Source of the DNA: Candidatus Neomarinimicrobiota bacterium
Lineage (GTDB): Bacteria; Fidelibacterota; JAANXI01
DNA length: 64,000 nt
Direction: 5' to 3'
Assembly (NCBI GenBank): GCA_021734025.1
Contig: JAIPJS010000002.1
Location: 310,001 to 374,000, forward strand
Shown here: piece by piece, positions 7,700-16,967 of the stretch
Layout: every line of letters begins with the position of its first letter
Numbering within the stretch: the first letter of the stretch is position 1
The notes under the pieces: generated by a model
The model's database searches: none
The model's input: only the letters and a program-made list of their open reading frames with translations
What the model was told of the DNA's origin: nothing
Program-made: the position numbers and the translations under genes

Positions 7700-8245
7700 T
7701 TACAGTGCCTCATTGATTGCATTGACGAATTCGTCGTATGAAGCCTTCCCTTGCCAGAACTGCTGCAAGTTTCCGTTTTCATCATAGATAAAGGTGGCAG
7801 GGAGCGCCCCTGTCCATTCTGAACTCAATGCGTTGATAAACGGCATATCTTTGCCGGTCTTAAAATATGTAGTAAAACCGACTCCGTGTTCTGCAAGGAA
7901 TTGCTTCGCCTGGAGTTTTTGATCGGGAAAATCCCCAGAAACTAACATAAGACTCACTCCCTTGTCTTTCGTTTCCCTGTAGGCTTTCAGCATATCCGGG
8001 AATTCCTCCCGGCACGGCTGGCACCAGGTGGCCCACACGTTCAGTACTGTCACCTTCGCCGGAGAGGACTGTATAATCTGCATCAGGGAATCGGCATTTA
8101 CCGGGACCAGGCTAACATCTTCTGGCTGGACGGTTCCCACGGTCTGTTTGGTTTGGTTCTCCTGTGTCCCTCCGGAATCGGCACAGCTATAAATACCGGT
8201 TATCAACAAACAGCTGATTGTTATTATTGAGAGTGATTTAGTCAT
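7700..8245 (-). CDS. TlpA-family disulfide reductase, lipoprotein
   Basis: A 181-residue lipoprotein with a lipobox GIYSC (Cys21), placing it in the inner or outer membrane facing the periplasm. The thioredoxin domain carries NVWATWCQPCREEFP with the redox pair Cys75/Cys78 and ALPATFIYDENG with the cis-Pro. This is the TlpA/ResA group, which keeps cytochrome c or other exported cysteines reduced. First gene of a two-gene unit with the redoxin downstream. There is no Shine-Dalgarno; instead a good promoter ends 7 bases before the ATG, so the mRNA is probably leaderless. Confidence 0.9.
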   Translation of the reverse strand: MTKSLSIITISCLLITGIYSCADSGGTQENQTKQTVGTVQPEDVSLVPVNADSLMQIIQSSPAKVTVLNVWATWCQPCREEFPDMLKAYRETKDKGVSLMLVSGDFPDQKLQAKQFLAEHGVGFTTYFKTGKDMPFINALSSEWTGALPATFIYDENGNLQQFWQGKASYDEFVNAINEAL

Positions 8246-8252
8246 CTTTTTA

Positions 8253-8280
8253 AATATAGCAACATATTCAAATATATCAA
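8253..8280 (-). promoter_or_regulatory. Sigma-70-like promoter for a leaderless tlpA mRNA
   Basis: On the minus strand TTGATA and TATATT are separated by 16 bp. The -10 box ends seven bases before the tlpA start codon, so transcription would begin at or next to the A of the ATG. No ribosome-binding sequence is present in the gap. Confidence 0.45.
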
Positions 8281-8465
8281 TCTATGGCAATGTATTACGG
8301 GAGTAATTCAGATTGCGATCGAGAGCCGGAGATGCGTCCTAAATGAGAGAAGCCTTTTACAGAATATGCAGTACGTAATATTTCTTTATACCCCATGCCT
8401 TTTCAAAGTATTGAGGTAATTTCCTTCCCTGTGTAAACAAAATTATAAACCAAATCTGTAGACTT

Positions 8466-9737
8466 TTAGTATAAATATCCTGAGTGGATATAAATTCCGC
8501 CCCGGCCATCTCTGGGATGGAGTGATTTCGCCACGTCAAGCGTAGTGATGAAATTACGGTTTATTATCACGCTCAGACCGGCGCCAACGCCATGATGCAG
8601 ATTATCTTCTTCAGACGAAAGCACCCTGCCCGTATCGTAAAATCCGTTGAGCGTAAAGGTGATATCGTAATCCAGTAACTGCCGATGGTAGAATTTGTAC
8701 CGCGATTCCAGGTTGACCAATCCCAACGACTGTCCCACCACCCGATTTTGCTGTACACCCCGAATAGTCTGAGAGCCGCCGAGTCCTTCCCTGATTCGAT
8801 AAGAACTGAATAAAACCGGCAATACATAAAATGGTGTTTCTCCGTGGATATTTCCCTGATATTTCACTCGCGTGGCAATAGTCAGCTGCTCCGGTATCAC
8901 CGGGAAATACTGCCGGTGCGTAATTGATGCAATAGTATAGGTTTCTTCGCTTCCAAGCGTATTCATAAAGTGTGTAACGAAGGCTTCGCTCCAGACACCG
9001 GATTCCGGCGCCATATCCGCATCTCTGGAATCATAAACGAATCCTCCCTTCAGATAGCGGGCCTTTCCCCCGTTGGCCTCCTCCTGCGGAATTAAATTGA
9101 CGTTCCGTAAATCGGAATACAATGTGCGATTTGGGAGATCGGCATCGAATTGATGCGTTCGGGTCTGCCTGATTTCGATGTCCAGCAGACCGATCCCGCT
9201 AATCCAGCGCCAGTTTCCGATGAGGTCACCCTGCAAATCTGCCGTGAGCCGCCACATGGTTCGATCGTAGGTGTAATACAGTCGACTGATATATTCATCC
9301 GCATCATAGCGAGGGTCATCGGGAGTGGAGATTTCAACGGCGGGACGATACGGCGACCCGTATCCGTTCATCCCATAGAAAGGCTGAAGCATATCCGTTT
9401 CATATCCGATAAATCCGGTCAACCGCAAACCGGATTCACCGAACTCAGGTAGATCCATAAACGCTGTGACAGTTTGACTTGCCCGGGTCGTGTGGCCAAA
9501 ACTGAGCCGAAACATTTGCTCGTAATTCGGATACCGGCTTCCGTCTCCGAAATTATAGAAATCTGCAGTTGCTCCGTATTCGATCCCCTTGTCCGAGTTG
9601 TATCCCAGAGAAGGAACGGCGCCGATTGTCCAGCCATCATGTGTCCGCGTTGTATCTGCGCTGTAGGCGGGGGAATTAACGGCGAAAGCCGCAAGTAAAG
9701 TAATAAACAGAGATATTGACCGAATCTTCAGATTCAC
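8466..9737 (-). CDS. Omp85/BamA-like outer-membrane beta-barrel protein
   Basis: A 423-residue protein with a signal peptide (cleavage likely after PAYSA) and alternating hydrophobic strands typical of a 16-strand barrel. The motif GGSQTIRGVQQNRVVG near residue 330 corresponds to the (V/I)RG(F/Y) loop-6 signature of the Omp85 surface-antigen domain. The C-terminus ends in an aromatic residue (GYLY), as needed for Bam-mediated assembly. No POTRA domains are present, so it is the short form; passenger or transport function is unknown. The gene begins with GTG eight bases after the TAG of the upstream SDR gene and has no Shine-Dalgarno, suggesting translation by re-initiation after the SDR. Confidence 0.82.
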   Translation of the reverse strand: MNLKIRSISLFITLLAAFAVNSPAYSADTTRTHDGWTIGAVPSLGYNSDKGIEYGATADFYNFGDGSRYPNYEQMFRLSFGHTTRASQTVTAFMDLPEFGESGLRLTGFIGYETDMLQPFYGMNGYGSPYRPAVEISTPDDPRYDADEYISRLYYTYDRTMWRLTADLQGDLIGNWRWISGIGLLDIEIRQTRTHQFDADLPNRTLYSDLRNVNLIPQEEANGGKARYLKGGFVYDSRDADMAPESGVWSEAFVTHFMNTLGSEETYTIASITHRQYFPVIPEQLTIATRVKYQGNIHGETPFYVLPVLFSSYRIREGLGGSQTIRGVQQNRVVGQSLGLVNLESRYKFYHRQLLDYDITFTLNGFYDTGRVLSSEEDNLHHGVGAGLSVIINRNFITTLDVAKSLHPRDGRGGIYIHSGYLY

Positions 9738-9745
9738 AAGGAGGA

Positions 9746-10462
9746 CTAACTAATTTCGCCGGTAAATTTGAGGGTCGTACTACTCAGCGAATCGCCGGAA
9801 GCACACAGGTAAACGATGGCTTCGGCAATCTCCTCCAGATCGACCCAACTGCTGGTGTCGACATCCGGCATTGCGTTGCGGTTTGCTTCACTGTTTATCG
9901 TGGACGGAGCTAATGCGTAGCAGCGGATCCCATCTTTGCCGTATTCACTGGCGGCCGCTTCTGTCAGCGAGGCCACCGCCGCTTTAGACGCCGCATAGAT
10001 CGCATTGCCGGGCTGTCCTCCAAACACAGCCATGGACGAAAAATTGATGATTTTGCCATCCTGCTGTTCAGCCATCACCGGTAAAACCGACTTCATAATG
10101 TGAAACGTCGGCTTCAGATCCATATTCAGCATTTTGTCCAGTTCTTCACCCGAGTGCTCGTGGAGCCGTTTGCCGCCGAGCCAGCCGCCGATTGGATTTA
10201 CCAGAAAATCAACCCTACCGAACGTGTCAATGGTCTCCGTAACGGCTACTTCTGCCTGTTCAAAATCATTCAAATCAGCCTGCAAAATTTTGACCCGACC
10301 GGGATACCCCTCCCTGACTTTTTCCAACGATTCCCTGTGCCGGTCACTCCGGTACACTACCGCGACTTTAAGATCCGCCTGTAATAGTGTTTCAGTCACG
10401 TAGGACCCTACTGAGCCGCCGGCCCCGGTGACCATTGCGACTTTACCTTCCAACGATTGCAT
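9746..10462 (-). CDS. Short-chain dehydrogenase/reductase
   Basis: A 238-residue classical SDR. The NAD(P)-binding TGAGGSVGSY (TGxxxGxG) is near residue 12. The active site has the catalytic Ser in FSSMAVFG, and YAASK holds the Tyr/Lys pair. The usual NNAG motif is replaced by VNPIGG, as in some reductases of this family. The substrate is not apparent. ATG at 10462 has AAGGAGG upstream; the reading from 10531 does not. The Omp85-like gene follows after 8 bp, an unusual pairing that implies co-expression. Confidence 0.85.
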   Translation of the reverse strand: MQSLEGKVAMVTGAGGSVGSYVTETLLQADLKVAVVYRSDRHRESLEKVREGYPGRVKILQADLNDFEQAEVAVTETIDTFGRVDFLVNPIGGWLGGKRLHEHSGEELDKMLNMDLKPTFHIMKSVLPVMAEQQDGKIINFSSMAVFGGQPGNAIYAASKAAVASLTEAAASEYGKDGIRCYALAPSTINSEANRNAMPDVDTSSWVDLEEIAEAIVYLCASGDSLSSTTLKFTGEIS

Positions 10463-11272
10463 GGAATTCCCGCCTCCTTCCCGGTTATTTTTCCTAAGGT
10501 TATGAATATAGGAGTCTGCCCGGATTCTCAACAGGGGAATTCTTATGTTCAGTCATTCCGACCGAGCCCGACTCGTCGGGGGAGCGGAGGAATCTGGTAA
10601 AGGAATCTCCAGAGGTAATCAGACGATATCCTTCCCCGAAGGGATCCCGTTGGGGCGGCTCGCTTCGCTCGCTCAGGATGACTGGTGGGGTCTTTCCGAT
10701 GTGAAATGATGAAGAAAATAAGTCATTCCGACCGACCCCGATTCATCGGGGGAGCGGAGGAATCTGGCAACTTACACTTCAGAAGCAATTTGAGTGAGAT
10801 CCCTCGGCTCTCCTGCCGGGGTTCCTTCCTTGAGTCTGCCATTGGACGGAATCCCACCCAGAAAATCATTCATCACGCCACGGCGGGATGGCGAAATAAA
10901 AAGAACCGTCGGCGACCCTGACAAGGGATCACCGACGGGGGATTAGCTTCGCCTCGCAATGAGATTGCGAGGCTGCGTTGTCTTGAACTTTCGTAACCAT
11001 AAATTCTCGCTGAAAAGCAGGTACCTCCGTAATTACGACGATGAGAACAGTCCCACATGAATCTCTGTGGGACGGATTCTTCCCGATTGCATAGAGACCT
11101 CGTTCAGGATGACTTTAATTGTTAATTTTCCCAGAATACAATTAGTGGTAAAAATCCTAAAATACCGTTACCCCTCCTCGGTGATTCTTCGTAAATTTTC
11201 ATCCGATTATGGTAAAGACTCCGACATACATTCGATATGTCTCCCAATCCGATAAAGTAATCCCCGTATCCT
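10463..11272. repeat. Repeat-rich 810-bp spacer with two GTCATTCC...GGATGAC elements
   Basis: No convincing gene. Two related elements run from GTCATTCCGACCGA to CAGGATGAC: 10552-10682 (131 bp) and 10722-11112 (391 bp). Their first 46 bp differ at only three positions, all in or beside the loop of a CCCGA/TCGGG hairpin. The ends form short inverted repeats. The larger element contains the 10906-10938 hairpin and the 10951-10973 palindrome also found at the left end of the window. Comparable GTCATTCCGA intergenic repeats are frequent in FCB and other genomes. They behave like REP or MITE sequences; no transposase is present. Confidence 0.65.
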
Positions 11273-12862
11273 ATGCCTGACTTTATCACATCCACCTACT
11301 TTTTGCTGGCAGTGGTTATTGCGCTCGGTATCATCCTGGGGAATTTCAGGTACAAAGGCATTTCCCTGGATAATTCCGGCGTCCTTTTTATTGCGTTACT
11401 CGCCGGACACCTTGGGTTTATAATTCCCACCGATTTTCAGGATATCGGCCTCGTGCTGTTTATCTTCACAATCGGCATCCAGGCCGGACCGGGATTTTTT
11501 GAGTCGTTCAAGCGGCAGGGGCAGTCGCTGATTCTCTCCACCGTTACTCTGGTTTTGACCGCTACCGTCGTGACTGTTATCGTGGCCCTGCTGTTCCGCG
11601 TGGACTTCAACCTGGCCGTTGGCCTACTGACTGGCGCGCTCACCAGTACGCCCGGTTTGGCGGCAGCTATCGAAGGCACGAATTCCCCCCTGGCATCCAT
11701 TGGCTACGGAGTGGCCTATCCGTTCGGCGTTATTGGCGTCATCCTGTTTGTCCGTCTGATTCCAAAGATATTCCGGGCCGACCTCGAACGGGAACGGGAT
11801 GCCTACCAGGAGGCGGAGCAGGAGGATTATCCGGAGCTCCGGGGACAAAACTTTATCGTAGAGAACCAGAATATCTCCGGGAAGACTCTGCGTGAGTTGA
11901 AAGTGTACAAGATGACCGGCGCCAATATCTCCCGGGTACAGCGCGGCGAAAAGGCCAGCAGCCCGACGCCGGAAACAACGCTGGAGACCGGCGACCTGAT
12001 CCGGGCTGTGGGAACCGAAGAGGCGCTGCACCGGCTGGAGCTGCTCGTTGGTCACCAGACGGATGAAGAGATTCCGTTAAGCCAGGATTACGATTTTCAG
12101 TGGGTATTAGTGACGAACAAAAATGTCGCCAATAAAAAGATCGGAGAACTGAATTTGCTCGAACGGTACAACACGACCGTCACCCGAATCAGGCGCGGCG
12201 GTCTGGAAATTACGCCCCAGCCGCACCGGCAAATCCGGTACGGCGACCGGCTGATGATTATCTCCACCAAAGATAATCTCTCGCGCGCCATAGAAATCCT
12301 TGGAAACGAGGAGCGGCAGCTCTCCAAAACCGACTTCCTGCCTATCGCCCTGGGAATTGTCATCGGCGTACTCATCGGACAAGTCCCGATTCCGCTTTTT
12401 GGCCTCACGACCATTCACCTCGGTCTGACCGGCGGCGTGCTGGCGACGGCGCTTATACTGAGCCGCATCGGCAAAACCGGGCCAATCATCTGGTCCATGT
12501 CCTGGCCGGCAAACAATCTGCTGCGCCAGCTGGGATTGTTATTCTTTCTGGCGTCCGTGGGCACCCATGCCGGCGCCGAGATCGCCGGGACGTTCACCCA
12601 GTACGGGCCAAAACTCTTTCTCATCGGGGCAATCATCACAATTATTCCAATGATAGTAATGACGCTGGTGGCGTATTTTGCCTTCGGAATGAATTTTCTG
12701 GTCCTGCTCGGCGTCCTGACCGGAAGCATGACCAGCACCCCCGGCCTGGCTGCGGTGGATTCGCTCACCGAATCCAACGCGCCACAAGTCTCCTACGCCA
12801 CAGTCTATCCCATCGCACTCGTCTGTATCATTATAATTGCGCAGGTGTTGGGAGCGCTGTAA
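11273..12862 (+). CDS. AspT/YidE/YbjL-type antiporter with paired TrkA-C domains
   Basis: A 529-residue inner-membrane transporter built from two repeated membrane halves (about residues 5-165 and 350-529), each ending in the duplication signature TSTPGLAA. Between them are two TrkA-C (RCK_C) domains, about residues 190-265 and 275-345, which bind small ligands and usually gate transport. This is the aspartate:alanine exchanger family layout (AspT, YidE, YbjL, about 550 residues). The transported species cannot be deduced; candidates are amino acids or dicarboxylates. It stands alone, preceded by a repeat-rich spacer. Confidence 0.9.
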   Translation: MPDFITSTYFLLAVVIALGIILGNFRYKGISLDNSGVLFIALLAGHLGFIIPTDFQDIGLVLFIFTIGIQAGPGFFESFKRQGQSLILSTVTLVLTATVVTVIVALLFRVDFNLAVGLLTGALTSTPGLAAAIEGTNSPLASIGYGVAYPFGVIGVILFVRLIPKIFRADLERERDAYQEAEQEDYPELRGQNFIVENQNISGKTLRELKVYKMTGANISRVQRGEKASSPTPETTLETGDLIRAVGTEEALHRLELLVGHQTDEEIPLSQDYDFQWVLVTNKNVANKKIGELNLLERYNTTVTRIRRGGLEITPQPHRQIRYGDRLMIISTKDNLSRAIEILGNEERQLSKTDFLPIALGIVIGVLIGQVPIPLFGLTTIHLGLTGGVLATALILSRIGKTGPIIWSMSWPANNLLRQLGLLFFLASVGTHAGAEIAGTFTQYGPKLFLIGAIITIIPMIVMTLVAYFAFGMNFLVLLGVLTGSMTSTPGLAAVDSLTESNAPQVSYATVYPIALVCIIIIAQVLGAL

Positions 12863-13001
12863 TATTGTTTGAGGGTTCGGGTGTTTATCCCCCAATGAGC
12901 TCCGAATGGCTGCATGGAAAGTCACTCTGGGCTTGTCGAAGAGGACCTTCCCACATGCTCTAAAGCAACTTTAGTGAGGGCTACATTTCTCAGATAGTAA
13001 T

Positions 13002-14582
13002 CTATTTCATCAACACAACTCGAAGGGTTTTGACTACCACAGAAGGCTGGTCAGCGATCTTATATCTGATTCGCACCAGGTATACACCGCTCGCCACTGA
13101 CGGTCCCGCATCGGATTCTCCATCCCAGCGAAGGGAATGTCGGCCGGCGTCAACGCGTGCATTGTGCAGCGTCTCCACCTTCTGTCCCAGCAGATTGTAT
13201 ACGCCGGCATTGATCTCACCCGGTGTCGGGACGGTATACTCGATGGTCGTCTCCGTGTTAAACGGGTTCGGGTAGTTTTGGGAGACGTGAAAAATTTCAG
13301 GAATTCGGCTCTCATCCTGAACCTCCACCGGAACACTCCCGGTGGCCGCCCAGAGCCGTGGCACTCCAGTGTGGTCAGAGTTCCATAGAATCACTACTTC
13401 GTATGCATCCAGTCCCGATCGAATGTGGGCGATAACTGGTGTTATGTCCGCTCCGGAATTTTTGGTGACACGAACAGGGCGCTCCTCAGATGATGCGCAT
13501 TTCACAAAGATTTCTCTGTTACCACGATATTCGGCGTCCCAGGCTATCAGCATGTTATTCTTGTCTGGATACCCCAGCGTCAGGTGGGCTGAATTATCGC
13601 CAATAAGTGGAATCTTTACTACTGAAGTCCATGCTGACCATCCCTGATGGGGCCCCCACATGGTTGAATCGAAGCAGTCCTCCGATATCAATATTGCAGC
13701 ATAGTTCTTTGAACCATCGCTTACCAACCATCCCGCGCGTGGTTGTAGTCCAAATCCCTGCACGACCTGAATTTCGGAGGTATTTGAATTTACGGTGGCA
13801 TGGGGCACCAGATCTCCCCAATAAGGCTCTGTACAGCCGACAAAACAAAATCCCCTCTGATAGTACGTGGTACTTACTGACATTGATGATTCAGTCTCGA
13901 CGAGTGCGACAACCTGATAATCGGGTATATCGCCTCCCCATAACGTCGCAAACTTGAAATCCTGTATCCTGGGTGTTCGGAATTCATCCTCAGCGAATAT
14001 AATAGTATCCGAATTTAACACCTGATTCTCTGTCAAGTCATAGCGGAACTCATAAAAAAAGGAATCCTGATAGGTGGTGTACGTAAAAGTTACTTGATTC
14101 GTATTTCCCCAGGGTGTATTAAAAATTCGGTACTCATCTAAACCGGAGAACCATTGAACAGAGTCGGGTTGAAGCCATCCACCATCAGATGATATCTTTC
14201 GAAGTAGCATGAGCATTGAATCTGATGTACTTTTATTCATCTCCAGCCAGATAACGGCCATATACTCAGAATCCCATTTCCCGTGATATTGTGGGAAATA
14301 GCTCGAATCCGTTGACTGGGAGATGTTCAGAACTTCTAATGCTAACTCTTCGTTCTCAAACCAAAACTTTCCCAGAAAGATGTCGGAGATGTGGCGTGTC
14401 GTCCTCCCTTCAAACAGGACGACTGCAGTATCGACGGAACGCTCAAAATTTTCAACGACAATCGGCCGGCTCAGGACTTCTATGGAATCGGCGACTAAGA
14501 TTTGGTTCGTCCATTCGGCTTGTACTGTGGGTCCGGATAAAAGCAGCAACACCAGTCCGCATAAACGAATACATCGTTTCAT
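13002..14582 (-). CDS. Secreted protein of unknown function with T9SS sorting domain
   Basis: A 526-residue protein with a signal peptide (cleavage after VQA) and a C-terminal type IX secretion domain (about residues 440-526). The domain has QNYPNPFN, IEYTVPTPGEI, YNLLGQKVETL and SGVYLVRIRY, ending in Lys. The long middle region (25-430) is rich in aromatic residues and in short beta-like segments resembling the blades of a WD/beta-propeller-type repeat protein, but I do not recognise a family. Expected to be exported through the Por machinery to the surface or medium. It is monocistronic; the YjbQ-side terminator lies just upstream. Confidence 0.8.
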   Translation of the reverse strand: MKRCIRLCGLVLLLLSGPTVQAEWTNQILVADSIEVLSRPIVVENFERSVDTAVVLFEGRTTRHISDIFLGKFWFENEELALEVLNISQSTDSSYFPQYHGKWDSEYMAVIWLEMNKSTSDSMLMLLRKISSDGGWLQPDSVQWFSGLDEYRIFNTPWGNTNQVTFTYTTYQDSFFYEFRYDLTENQVLNSDTIIFAEDEFRTPRIQDFKFATLWGGDIPDYQVVALVETESSMSVSTTYYQRGFCFVGCTEPYWGDLVPHATVNSNTSEIQVVQGFGLQPRAGWLVSDGSKNYAAILISEDCFDSTMWGPHQGWSAWTSVVKIPLIGDNSAHLTLGYPDKNNMLIAWDAEYRGNREIFVKCASSEERPVRVTKNSGADITPVIAHIRSGLDAYEVVILWNSDHTGVPRLWAATGSVPVEVQDESRIPEIFHVSQNYPNPFNTETTIEYTVPTPGEINAGVYNLLGQKVETLHNARVDAGRHSLRWDGESDAGPSVASGVYLVRIRYKIADQPSVVVKTLRVVLMK

Positions 14583-14939
14583 GTCACACTCCTGACGAGT
14601 AAAACCAACGCAAAGGGCACAACTGTTATAATATTACTCCCGGCAAACACGGAAATCAATAGTGGAAAAAAAAGCCCCGCCGGGTTCTGCAGGGCTGAAT
14701 TTGTGTGACAGTTTTTTTAGGATGGAAATTCATTTCATCCAATCATCTGGCGAAACATCAGGGTAATCGTACGATTAGGATTACGATGAAGAGTAAGCGC
14801 CTCCCCCCTTCTTCAATTTTCATTCTTCATTCTTCAATATTCACTCTTCATTCTGCATTCTTTAATCCAAATGACACAGTGGAGCCTTGGTAATTGGACA
14901 TTGGATATTCAATTTGCTCCTTTCTCCTTTCTCCTTTTT
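14583..14939. other. Spacer with a terminator and low-complexity repeats
   Basis: No gene seen. It holds the terminator at 14664-14696, a short GATTAGGATTACGA stretch (14774-14787) and a degenerate heptamer tract of CATTCTT units (about 14809-14869). The tract's minus strand reads as repeated GAATGAA. Similar short-unit tracts recur behind other genes in the window. Confidence 0.5.
14664..14696 (-). terminator. Terminator-like hairpin with T tract
   Basis: On the minus strand AGCCC and GGGCT pair around a 14-base interior and are followed by eight T residues. It would stop minus-strand transcripts arriving from yjbQ, although it is about 240 bp beyond that stop codon. Confidence 0.6.
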
Positions 14940-15362
14940 TTATTCCCCAATCACCTTCACCAGCACTCGCTTCGACCGACGGCCGTCGAATTCGCCGTAA
15001 AATATCTGCTCCCAGGGACCGAAGTCCAGTTTGCCGCCGGTGATAGCCACTACCACTTCTCTGCCCATAATCTGGCGCTTGTGGTGGGCATCGCCATTAT
15101 CTTCCCCGGTGCGATTGTGATTGTACGTCTCCGGACTGGGATCAAACGGCGCCAATTCCTCCAGCCACTCCTTATAGTCCTGGTGCAATCCTGGCTCGGC
15201 GTCATTGATAAAAACACTGGCGGTGATGTGCATCGCATTGACCAGCACCATCCCCTCCTGTACTCCGGATTCATTAAAAATCTGTTCTACGTCTCTGGTA
15301 ATATTTTTAAAATCCATGCGGGCAGGGATGTTGAAGGTCAGGTATTCCGTGGTTGATTTCAT
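14940..15362 (-). CDS. yjbQ: YjbQ/UPF0047 family protein (secondary thiamine-phosphate synthase-like)
   Basis: A 140-residue protein covering the whole UPF0047/YjbQ family. Visible signatures: [15 protein letters not shown] at the start of the core, [31 protein letters not shown] holding the conserved His/Glu/Asp cluster, and [14 protein letters not shown] near the end. E. coli YjbQ has weak thiamine-phosphate synthase activity, but the true role of the family is not established. It stands alone in the minus direction, divergent from the N-acetyltransferase gene, with a clear TCGCGAAAGGAG-type ribosome site upstream of ATG. Confidence 0.92.
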   Translation of the reverse strand: MKSTTEYLTFNIPARMDFKNITRDVEQIFNESGVQEGMVLVNAMHITASVFINDAEPGLHQDYKEWLEELAPFDPSPETYNHNRTGEDNGDAHHKRQIMGREVVVAITGGKLDFGPWEQIFYGEFDGRRSKRVLVKVIGE

Positions 15363-15484
15363 GGTAGACTCCTTTCGCCAATAAATTAATACCGTCTAAA
15401 TTTATCACTCCCAATATAAAAACCTCTTTGTTTCCTATCAGGAACTTCTTGTCATCAGACTCGGATTATTTATATTGCACCGTG

Positions 15485-16339
15485 ATGACAGTGATAACAC
15501 CAGACCGATTAGCGCCGGGAAAGCATTTCGGGGAAGCCCGGCAATTCCTGGGGCATTTTGGAATTCAGGAGCAGTCGCCTACCCTGGACCACCTGGAGAC
15601 AATCGCCCAAGAGTTCAGCCGGATCCCGTACGAGAATATCAGCAAAATTATCAACTTTGCGAAACACGGCGAACAGACCGGTTTTCGTCTGCCGGACACT
15701 ATCTACGAGGATTATCGCAATTTTCGCCTGGGCGGCACCTGTTTTTCTCTGACCTGGTATCTGCTGGAAATCCTCCGAAACTGCGGTTACGACTGTGATC
15801 CTATCCTGGGAGACATGAAATGGGGTAAGAATGTGCACTCGGCAATTCTGGTGTATTTCAATGAGGGGGTTTATCTCGTTGACCCAGGCTATATGATTCA
15901 CCAACCACTCCTGATTTCCCAGGATACCCAACAGCGTCACCTGACGCCTCACTCCGGTATCGAAATCCGGTTTAATCGAGAGGTGGAACGGTATGACGTC
16001 TACACCTTTCGTAATGGCAATTTTACGTGGCGCTATCGCTTCACGGCATCCGGCGTGGATTCGGAGGAATTCAGTCAGCACTGGATAGCCTCGTTTACAA
16101 AACCCACCATGAATGGCATTATACTTACCCGCACCGCCGGTGGTGAAATGATTTATATCCACGACGATTTCACCAAGGTAACCGGACATGAAAAAGTCCA
16201 GCGGCATAAATCCAGAGATGTTGCGGAAAAGCTCATCCTGAACGAGTTCGGTATCCCGTTGGACTTGGTTGAGGAAGCCCGGCATTCCCTGGAAATAAAC
16301 CGAGAAGTAACGAAAGAAACCGTCGATGCAACCGACTGA
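15485..16339 (+). CDS. Arylamine N-acetyltransferase family protein
   Basis: A 284-residue enzyme of the NAT family, which moves acetyl (or another acyl group) from CoA to arylamines or hydrazines. The catalytic triad is intact: Cys86 in GGTCFSLTWYL, His118 in VHSAILV and Asp133 in VDPGY. The N-terminal helical part with RIPYENISKI also fits. Start: a TTG at 15428 would add 19 residues with no signal; ATG at 15485 matches the family N-terminus, though its ribosome site is weak. It overlaps the following DUF4416 gene by 14 bp, so the two are translationally coupled; an acyl-metabolism link is possible but unproven. Confidence 0.88.
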   Translation: MTVITPDRLAPGKHFGEARQFLGHFGIQEQSPTLDHLETIAQEFSRIPYENISKIINFAKHGEQTGFRLPDTIYEDYRNFRLGGTCFSLTWYLLEILRNCGYDCDPILGDMKWGKNVHSAILVYFNEGVYLVDPGYMIHQPLLISQDTQQRHLTPHSGIEIRFNREVERYDVYTFRNGNFTWRYRFTASGVDSEEFSQHWIASFTKPTMNGIILTRTAGGEMIYIHDDFTKVTGHEKVQRHKSRDVAEKLILNEFGIPLDLVEEARHSLEINREVTKETVDATD

Positions 16340-16850
16340 ACCGGATCCCGTCAAACTGTTTATCGGTGTACTATACTCCGATGAGCAGAGAATGGAACAG
16401 GCGCTAAAAATAGGCGAGGAGTCATTCAGCGCCGTCGATTACCGGAGCGAAACATTTCCGTTCGAAGTGACCGATTACTATGCCGACGAGATGGGCACTC
16501 CGATCTTCCGGATGTTCGTGAGTTTTACAGAGCTGGTGAACCCTGGAATCCTTGCTTCAGCCAAAATTCGGTGCAATGAGATCGAGGAAACGGCCGCCGT
16601 TGACGGAGAGCGTACGGTAAACCTGGACATCGGCTATATGGATTTCCACAAAGTGGTGTTGGCGTCGGCAAAGTTCAATGGACAGAAGATCTATCTGGAC
16701 TATGGCATCTATGCTGATCCTACACTTTATTATAGAAAAGGCTCATTCCATCCGTATGACTGGTCCTTCCCGGATTTTAAGGAGTCGGATCGGTATTACG
16801 AGAGCTTGCTGGAAATCAGAAACATTTACAAAAAACAAATGAAAAACTAA
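16326..16850 (+). CDS. DUF4416 family protein
   Basis: A 174-residue soluble protein matching DUF4416: VKLFIGVLYSDEQ at the N-terminus, FPFEVTDYYADEMG, the long central strand region and YADPTLYYRKG near residue 140 are characteristic. No catalytic motif is known for the family. It starts inside the last codons of the N-acetyltransferase gene (14-bp overlap), so its expression depends on that gene. It is often found in Deltaproteobacteria and FCB genomes; function unknown. Confidence 0.85.
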   Translation: MQPTEPDPVKLFIGVLYSDEQRMEQALKIGEESFSAVDYRSETFPFEVTDYYADEMGTPIFRMFVSFTELVNPGILASAKIRCNEIEETAAVDGERTVNLDIGYMDFHKVVLASAKFNGQKIYLDYGIYADPTLYYRKGSFHPYDWSFPDFKESDRYYESLLEIRNIYKKQMKN

Positions 16851-16967
16851 TTTTTGAAGGAGGCCGGCCTGCAAGGACTCAAGCATCTATTTACAAATTG
16901 CTGAACTACATGCTAGCATTTAGGCCCTTCAAACCGAACACGTATTTACCTTGCCTTGATATGAAAC

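Noticed and set aside
15509-16354. A 281-codon minus-strand frame opposite the N-acetyltransferase gene
   Set aside because: The N-acetyltransferase triad on the plus strand is intact; the minus frame has no recognisable features.
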